Source: Planctomycetaceae bacterium (GTDB lineage Bacteria > Planctomycetota > Phycisphaerae > Phycisphaerales > SM1A02). From it: a stretch of DNA of 8,463 nt. Below the pieces are notes generated by a model. The model was not told the DNA's origin and did not search any database. It saw only the letters and a program-made list of their open reading frames with translations. Each line of letters starts with the position of its first letter. Within the stretch, counting starts at the first letter, position 1. The stretch lies in assembly GCA_027488415.1 (NCBI GenBank), contig JAIYBS010000184.1, forward strand, positions 1 to 8,463. Direction: 5' to 3'. Of this stretch, positions 5,143-8,463 are shown piece after piece. Made by a program: the position numbers and the translations under genes.

Positions 5143-5562
5143 TCACTTGCGGGCGAGCTGTGCCGCCGAGATCTTGGCGCGGGCCAGGCGCTGCGCGCGC
5201 TCGACGCCGGCGCGCTCCTCGAGCGTCATGGCGCGCTCGCCGGGACCGACGGCCTTCGCGTTCGCGTCCGCGAGCTCGCGCTCGGCGGCGGTCATGTCGA
5301 TGCCGGTCCCGTCCATGGCCTTCTCGGTAAGGAGGGTCAGTCGCGTTCCGTCCATCTGCGCGAAGCCGCCGTCGAGGACGAAGACGCGCGTCGCGCCGCC
5401 CTCGGCCTGCACCGTGACGACGCCGGTCCCGAGCTTGGTCAGGAACGCCGACGCGCCGGTCGCGACGCCCTGCTGCCCGTCCCACGCCTCGAAGCTCGCG
5501 TAGGTGGCGGCGGTGTCGAGGACGGCGTCGGAGGGCGTGACGATGGCGCAGGTGAAGGACAT
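5143..5562 (-). CDS. atpC: F0F1 ATP synthase epsilon subunit
   Basis: 139 residues, a normal length. Epsilon is part of the F1 central stalk at the inner face of the cytoplasmic membrane and can inhibit ATP hydrolysis through its C-terminal helices. The N-terminal beta-sandwich shows CAIVTPSDAVLD (5-16), then AWDGQQGVATGASAFLTKLG (26-45), which replaces the usual GxxGVLPGHxPL turn, followed by VFVLDGGFAQM. The C-terminal half (about 90-139) is an Ala/Glu/Arg-rich helical hairpin (AERELADANAKA, ERAGVERAQRLARAK). ATG 5562 has AGAGG nine bases upstream (5576-5572). It is not beside atpD: upstream on this strand is a CYTH gene 135 bases away, and downstream is scpB. It therefore probably has its own promoter. 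A second epsilon gene elsewhere in the genome cannot be excluded. Confidence 0.88.
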   Translation of the reverse strand: MSFTCAIVTPSDAVLDTAATYASFEAWDGQQGVATGASAFLTKLGTGVVTVQAEGGATRVFVLDGGFAQMDGTRLTLLTEKAMDGTGIDMTAAERELADANAKAVGPGERAMTLEERAGVERAQRLARAKISAAQLARK

Positions 5563-5584
5563 GCTCGGTTGCCTCTGGAGCCTG

Positions 5585-5607
5585 GCACGCGGCGGGGTGC
5601 CGCGTGC
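5585..5607 (-). promoter_or_regulatory. Perfect nine-pair hairpin in the atpC leader
   Basis: Nine uninterrupted pairs, five-base loop, 22 bases upstream of the atpC start. No T-tract follows, so it is more likely a 5' UTR stability or regulatory hairpin, or the end of the upstream transcript, than a classical terminator. Confidence 0.5.
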
Positions 5608-5612
5608 GGGGG

Positions 5613-5632
5613 CGCAAATCGTAACGCAAATC
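5613..5632. repeat. Direct repeat of CGCAAATC, possible operator
   Basis: Two perfect copies on the plus strand, 5613-5620 and 5625-5632, with GTAA between (12-base period). They flank and overlap the candidate -10 box of atpC, as expected for a regulator binding site, though no regulator is identified. Confidence 0.4.
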
Positions 5633-5697
5633 CGGTGGATGGCGCAGGTGCGGGGGTCGTGCCCGAGGGTGTCCGCGTGCGCCGGATGCGTCGTGGA

Positions 5698-6198
5698 TTA
5701 TTGCCCGTCGAAGAACCCCGCACGCCGCGCGAGCGCCGAGTTCCGGAACGCGGGTTCCTCGGTGACCTCCCGCTCGATGTACGCGGCGAGCCACGGCGGG
5801 ATGGTGAGCGGCGCGTCGGCCGCCGGCAGCTCGCACTCGGCCAGCGCGACCGGCAGGTCGAGGAAGCGATCGATCTCCCAGACGCGGTCGCCTTCCGTGA
5901 TGCGCGTGCGGATCTTCCGAAGGCGCATCCCCTCCGTGCGAGGCCACTCGCGCTCGAAGGTCGCGGCGTCGATCCGGCGCTCGACCTCCTCGCGAACGAG
6001 GCCGAGGCCACGCTTCAGCGTGTGCACGAACTCCACGCGGCCGTCCGCGTGCTCGATGCGGCGGAGGCGTCCGTCGAGCGAACCCGCATCGCCGTCTGCG
6101 ACGGGCAGGTAGCCCTGGTCGATGCGCCAGACCTCGCCCGCGGGCAACGGATCGGGGACCGCGCGGAGCAGGAACACGCGCTCGATCTCAGCGGCCAC
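5698..6198 (-). CDS. CYTH-domain protein (adenylate cyclase class IV / triphosphatase fold)
   Basis: 166 residues. CYTH proteins form an eight-stranded triphosphate tunnel and hydrolyse inorganic or organic triphosphates or, rarely, make cAMP. Visible landmarks: EIERVFLL (4-11) at the N terminus, IDQGYL (26-31), RLRRI (44-48), FVHTLKRG (57-64), EEVERRI (70-76), RKIRTRI (94-100), WEIDRFL (107-113) and AECELP (120-125). The signature ExExK normally ends in Lys; here it reads E4-I-E6-R-V8, so the phosphate-binding Lys is replaced. The remaining charged tunnel residues look largely intact. The GTG start at 6198 lies inside the preceding gene (11-base overlap) and has GGGAGA (6209-6204) five bases upstream, implying translational coupling. 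No substrate can be assigned; inorganic triphosphatase-like activity is the default guess. Confidence 0.85.
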   Translation of the reverse strand: MAAEIERVFLLRAVPDPLPAGEVWRIDQGYLPVADGDAGSLDGRLRRIEHADGRVEFVHTLKRGLGLVREEVERRIDAATFEREWPRTEGMRLRKIRTRITEGDRVWEIDRFLDLPVALAECELPAADAPLTIPPWLAAYIEREVTEEPAFRNSALARRAGFFDGQ

Positions 6199-7309
6199 CG
6201 CGGTCTCCCGCGCCGCCCGCCGCGGGCGCGGTGCGCTCCGCCCACTGGGCCACGAGGTTCCCGAACGCGTGCTTCAGGTTCGCGTTCGCGCGCACCATGC
6301 GCTCGAACTCGCCGAGGGCCTCGTGGGCGCCGAGCCAGCGAGCGAGCGCGGCGTGGTCGCCGCCGGCCGCGGCGAGGCCGCGCCGAATGCGCAGCCCGAG
6401 CAGCTGCGAGAGGAGGCGCACCGCCTGGCGGTTCGCGGCGTCTTTCGACGCGTTCTCGTCCTCGTCGACGATCGACTTCGCGAAGGCGTCCGCGATCTCG
6501 GCCATGCGCTCGCCGAGCCCTGCGGGGAACCGGCCCGACTCGAGCGCGTCGAAGAGGGGCGCGAGCTCCGCCTGCCACGCGGCGATGCCGTGCGTGGCGC
6601 AGCGCGCGGCCATGCCGGGCGAGCCCTCCGCGAATGCCTCGACGAAGGCGCGGTCCGGCGCGGCGACCTGCGGGCCCTCGCGCTCCCACCACTCGCGCAT
6701 CGAGACGGCATCGAGCGGGCCGAACGCGATGCGCTGGCACCGGCTGCGGATGGTGGGCAGCAGCTGCTCCTCGTTCTGCGTGACGAGGACGATCACCGTG
6801 CCGGAAGGCGGCTCCTCGAGCGTCTTCAGCATGGCGTTCTGCGCCTCGCCCTGCAGCAGCTCGGCCTCGTCGACGATGAAGACCTTGCCGTTGCCCATCG
6901 CGGCGGTGCGGAACACTGCGCTCTCGTGGTGACGGCCGTCGCCGGCGATGCCGCCGATCATGCGCTCGCGCAGCAGGTCGAGCGGGATGTTCATCTGCTT
7001 GCGGTCGCGCAGCTCGCGGCTCTCGCTCAGCGCCGCGAGCTCCTTTCGGATGACGTGGAAGTCCGGGTGCGTGCCGGCGTCGATCATGCGCGCGACGGGC
7101 GTCCCGCGCGGCGGCTCGAGGCGCGCGCGCTGCTCCGCGGTCGACTGCGGGTCGAGCAGGATCCGCGCCATCGCCTCTGCCGCGCGGAACTTGCCGACGC
7201 CCATGGGGCCGTGCAGGATCCACGCGTGGTGCAGGTGGCCCGACGTGAGCGCCTTGCCCAGCGCGGCGATCGCGCGCTGCTGGCCGAGGATGTGCGGTGC
7301 GGACGCCAC
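6188..7309 (-). CDS. holB: DNA polymerase III delta-prime subunit (clamp-loader AAA+ protein)
   Basis: 373 residues. Delta-prime is the stator of the clamp loader that opens the beta clamp and places it on primed DNA. Order of motifs: ILGQQRAI (7-14), a P-loop-like GPMGVGKF (34-41), GTHPDFHVI (79-87), KVFIVDEAELL (142-152, Walker B-like), QNAMLKTLEEPPSGT (157-171), and TIRSRCQRI (186-194), the arginine-finger SRC motif. The P-loop lacks the usual Thr/Ser after Lys (Phe41), in keeping with delta-prime being a poor or non-ATPase. There is no four-cysteine zinc module between the P-loop and HPDFH, unlike E. coli HolB. Instead a longer segment contains LRDRKQMNIPLDLLRERMI (100-118). The C-terminal third is helical. 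Start is GTG 7309; no good Shine-Dalgarno is visible. It follows the SPOR-like gene by 49 bases. Confidence 0.9.
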   Translation of the reverse strand: MASAPHILGQQRAIAALGKALTSGHLHHAWILHGPMGVGKFRAAEAMARILLDPQSTAEQRARLEPPRGTPVARMIDAGTHPDFHVIRKELAALSESRELRDRKQMNIPLDLLRERMIGGIAGDGRHHESAVFRTAAMGNGKVFIVDEAELLQGEAQNAMLKTLEEPPSGTVIVLVTQNEEQLLPTIRSRCQRIAFGPLDAVSMREWWEREGPQVAAPDRAFVEAFAEGSPGMAARCATHGIAAWQAELAPLFDALESGRFPAGLGERMAEIADAFAKSIVDEDENASKDAANRQAVRLLSQLLGLRIRRGLAAAGGDHAALARWLGAHEALGEFERMVRANANLKHAFGNLVAQWAERTAPAAGGAGDRGGR

Positions 7310-7358
7310 GGGGCGAGTGTACGGATGCCCCGCCCCCTGCCGCGGGAAACGGCCCGCC
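7310..7358 (-). other. Short gap between the SPOR-like gene and holB
   Basis: A small hairpin, plus-strand GCGGG (7342-7346) with CCCGC (7353-7357), sits right at the end of the upstream gene. No T-tract, promoter or convincing Shine-Dalgarno is seen, so holB is probably read from the upstream promoter. Confidence 0.35.
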
Positions 7359-8463
7359 TCAGAACTTCGGGATCTCGACGAGCCGCGGCGCCTGGGGCAT
7401 GGTCTTGCTCGACGGGTTGCGCGGGTCCATCGGCACGAGCAGCTCCTCGCCGTTCACGAGGTGCTTCGGGAACTTGCGCATCACGGCGTCGACCTCGGGC
7501 GCGTAGAGCGTGCTGCGCGGGTCGTACGCGCCGTCGCCGAAGACGCCGACCGTGACGGTGCTGGTCTTCGTGTCGAAGTCGTGGAAGTAGTACGCCTCGT
7601 TGCCCTCGCCGCGCAGGCGGCGGCAGTAGTCCTCGGCGGAGCGCTTGATCTCGCTCATCTTGATCTCGTCGGTGCCGAAGGCGCTCCAGACGGCCACCTG
7701 CAGCGTGTAGAGCGTCTGCGTCGGCACGGTCTGGCGGACGATGCGCAGGTCGTTCGGCCCGGGCGGGCCCTGCTCCGCGTTCGCGCCGAGGCGCGTGAGC
7801 ATCGCGCGCGGAAACGCGGGCACGTTGCCGTCCACGAGCTGCTTCACGTCGGCGAGGCGCGCCTGCGCCTGCGGGTCCTTCGGGCTCTCGTAGCGACCGA
7901 CGAGCACGACGCTGCCGCGCTGGGTGGAGCGCACGAACGCGTCCTTCAGCGTCGGGAACCGACGGGCGACCTCGGTGCGGATGGTGTTGGCGGTGTCGCG
8001 GCTGTCCGGGCCGCTCGCGGTCGCGAGCAGCACGCTCCAGGACGCGCGCTCCGCGTCGACGTCCGCCGGGTTCGCGCGGGCGGCGGCGGCGTCCGCCTCG
8101 GCCTTGCGGCGACGGTCGTTGTCGGCGGCCATCCGGGCCGCGGCAGCGCGCTCGGCGGCGGTCGGGGCCTTGCCGCCCTTCGATGCGGCGGGTTGCGCAG
8201 CGGCGGTTTGCGCGGCGGCGGCGGCCGGAGTGCCCTTCGGGGCGGCTGCGGGCGTCGGCTTCGGCGCCGGAGCGTCGATCTCGTCGCCGGGGTTCAGGAG
8301 CGCGGCGGTGGGGTCGGCCGCGGGGGCCGGGGTCGGCGGCGACTGAGGAGCCCGGCGTGCCTCGATGCGCTTGGGCCCCTTCGCCGGCGTCGCTGCTGTC
8401 GGCTTCGCGGGCTGCTCGACCTTCGCCTTGGTGTCCGGATCAGAGGTCTTCACCGGGGCAGAA
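7359..8463 (-). CDS. Ala/Pro-rich protein with two SPOR-like modules, 5' end missing
   Basis: The frame stays open to the window edge. GTG at 8453 is the first start inside, but codons for Pro, Ala and Ser precede it without a stop, so the true start, probably with a signal peptide or membrane anchor, is likely outside. Numbering from that GTG, residues 1-100 are Ala/Pro/Lys-rich low complexity, and 100-137 a charged Ala/Arg/Glu helix, possibly coiled coil. SWSVLLATASG...GSVVLVGRYES (138-190) and LYTLQVAVWSAFG...AEDYCRRLRGEG...VTVGVFGDG (249-308) each follow the SPOR pattern: YxLQV, an alanine/arginine helix, then VxVGxF. SPOR domains bind denuded septal peptidoglycan in the periplasm. A disordered linker followed by two such modules would suit an envelope or division protein, but the match is by eye and could be a look-alike. 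It is the first gene in the holB-CYTH run. Confidence 0.75.
   Translation of the reverse strand, partial: SAPVKTSDPDTKAKVEQPAKPTAATPAKGPKRIEARRAPQSPPTPAPAADPTAALLNPGDEIDAPAPKPTPAAAPKGTPAAAAAQTAAAQPAASKGGKAPTAAERAAAARMAADNDRRRKAEADAAAARANPADVDAERASWSVLLATASGPDSRDTANTIRTEVARRFPTLKDAFVRSTQRGSVVLVGRYESPKDPQAQARLADVKQLVDGNVPAFPRAMLTRLGANAEQGPPGPNDLRIVRQTVPTQTLYTLQVAVWSAFGTDEIKMSEIKRSAEDYCRRLRGEGNEAYYFHDFDTKTSTVTVGVFGDGAYDPRSTLYAPEVDAVMRKFPKHLVNGEELLVPMDPRNPSSKTMPQAPRLVEIPKF

Larger units (their letters stand above)
5563..5697 (-). promoter_or_regulatory. Promoter/leader region of the atpC-scpB pair
   Basis: Read on the minus strand, GATTTGCG occurs twice, 12 bases apart (5632-5625 and 5620-5613), in the only A/T-rich patch of this gap. 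TACGAT (5623-5618) is a fair -10 match; the -35 position is poor (about CTGCGC near 5646). Downstream is a perfect nine-pair hairpin, GCACGCGGC with GCCGCGTGC (5607-5599 and 5593-5585), loop five bases, no T-tract. GATGGCGCAGGTG (plus strand) at 5638-5650 recurs inside the atpC start at 5542-5554. I see no clear terminator for the upstream CYTH gene. Confidence 0.4.

Noticed and set aside
4786..6783. Very long plus-strand open frame (665 codons) spanning scpB, atpC, CYTH and holB antisense
   Set aside because: It crosses four well-supported minus-strand genes and ends in Arg/Pro/Ala repeats; a GC artefact.
6122..7555. Plus-strand open frame (477 codons) opposite holB
   Set aside because: Antisense of clear AAA+ motifs; no recognisable domain of its own.
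8141..8300. GCG/GCC-rich repetitive stretch that could pass for a tandem DNA repeat
   Set aside because: It is the codon-level result of the Ala/Pro-rich linker; no constant DNA unit or period is seen.

Overview
The window is a very GC-rich (roughly 70% by eye, GC-ending codons, many GTG starts) chromosomal segment that looks like the planctomycete class Phycisphaerae or a close relative. This placement rests on two tandem secreted proteins ending in the PAP-G / hydrophobic / poly-Arg form of the PEP-CTERM sorting signal, on a zinc-module-free delta-prime clamp-loader subunit, and on a DUF3299-like protein. It is inference from protein style; there is no rRNA gene to confirm it.

Layout: two converging gene blocks. 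Plus strand, 1-4268: a compact three-gene unit (3' part of a type I phosphodiesterase / alkaline-phosphatase-superfamily enzyme, a membrane-anchored DUF3299-like protein, and a tRNA-dihydrouridine synthase) with spacings of +4 and -4 bases. A less GC-rich, hairpin-rich leader of about 250 bases follows, then two paralogous PEP-CTERM-type exported proteins separated by a hairpin-bearing gap. A strong rho-independent terminator (4300-4347) closes this block and runs into a small GGCG repeat phased at 10-11 bases, up to the converging scpB stop.

Minus strand, 8463-4401, in transcription order: the C-terminal part of an Ala/Pro-rich protein with two SPOR-like modules, the DNA polymerase III delta-prime subunit, a CYTH-domain protein overlapping it by 11 bases, then, after a 135-base gap with promoter- and operator-like sequence, the F1 ATP synthase epsilon subunit (atpC) and the chromosome segregation protein ScpB. 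atpC is not next to atpD, which is unusual. The atpC-scpB gap holds two mutually exclusive RNA hairpins, one terminator-like and one ending at the scpB start codon.

Most genes are housekeeping (tRNA modification, replication, segregation, ATP synthesis). I see no mobile element, CRISPR array, tRNA or rRNA, and no convincing new multi-gene system. The best leads are RNA-level structures in the gaps (2629-2881, 5106-5140, 5585-5632) and the paralogous exported pair. All structures were read by eye and not folded by software.
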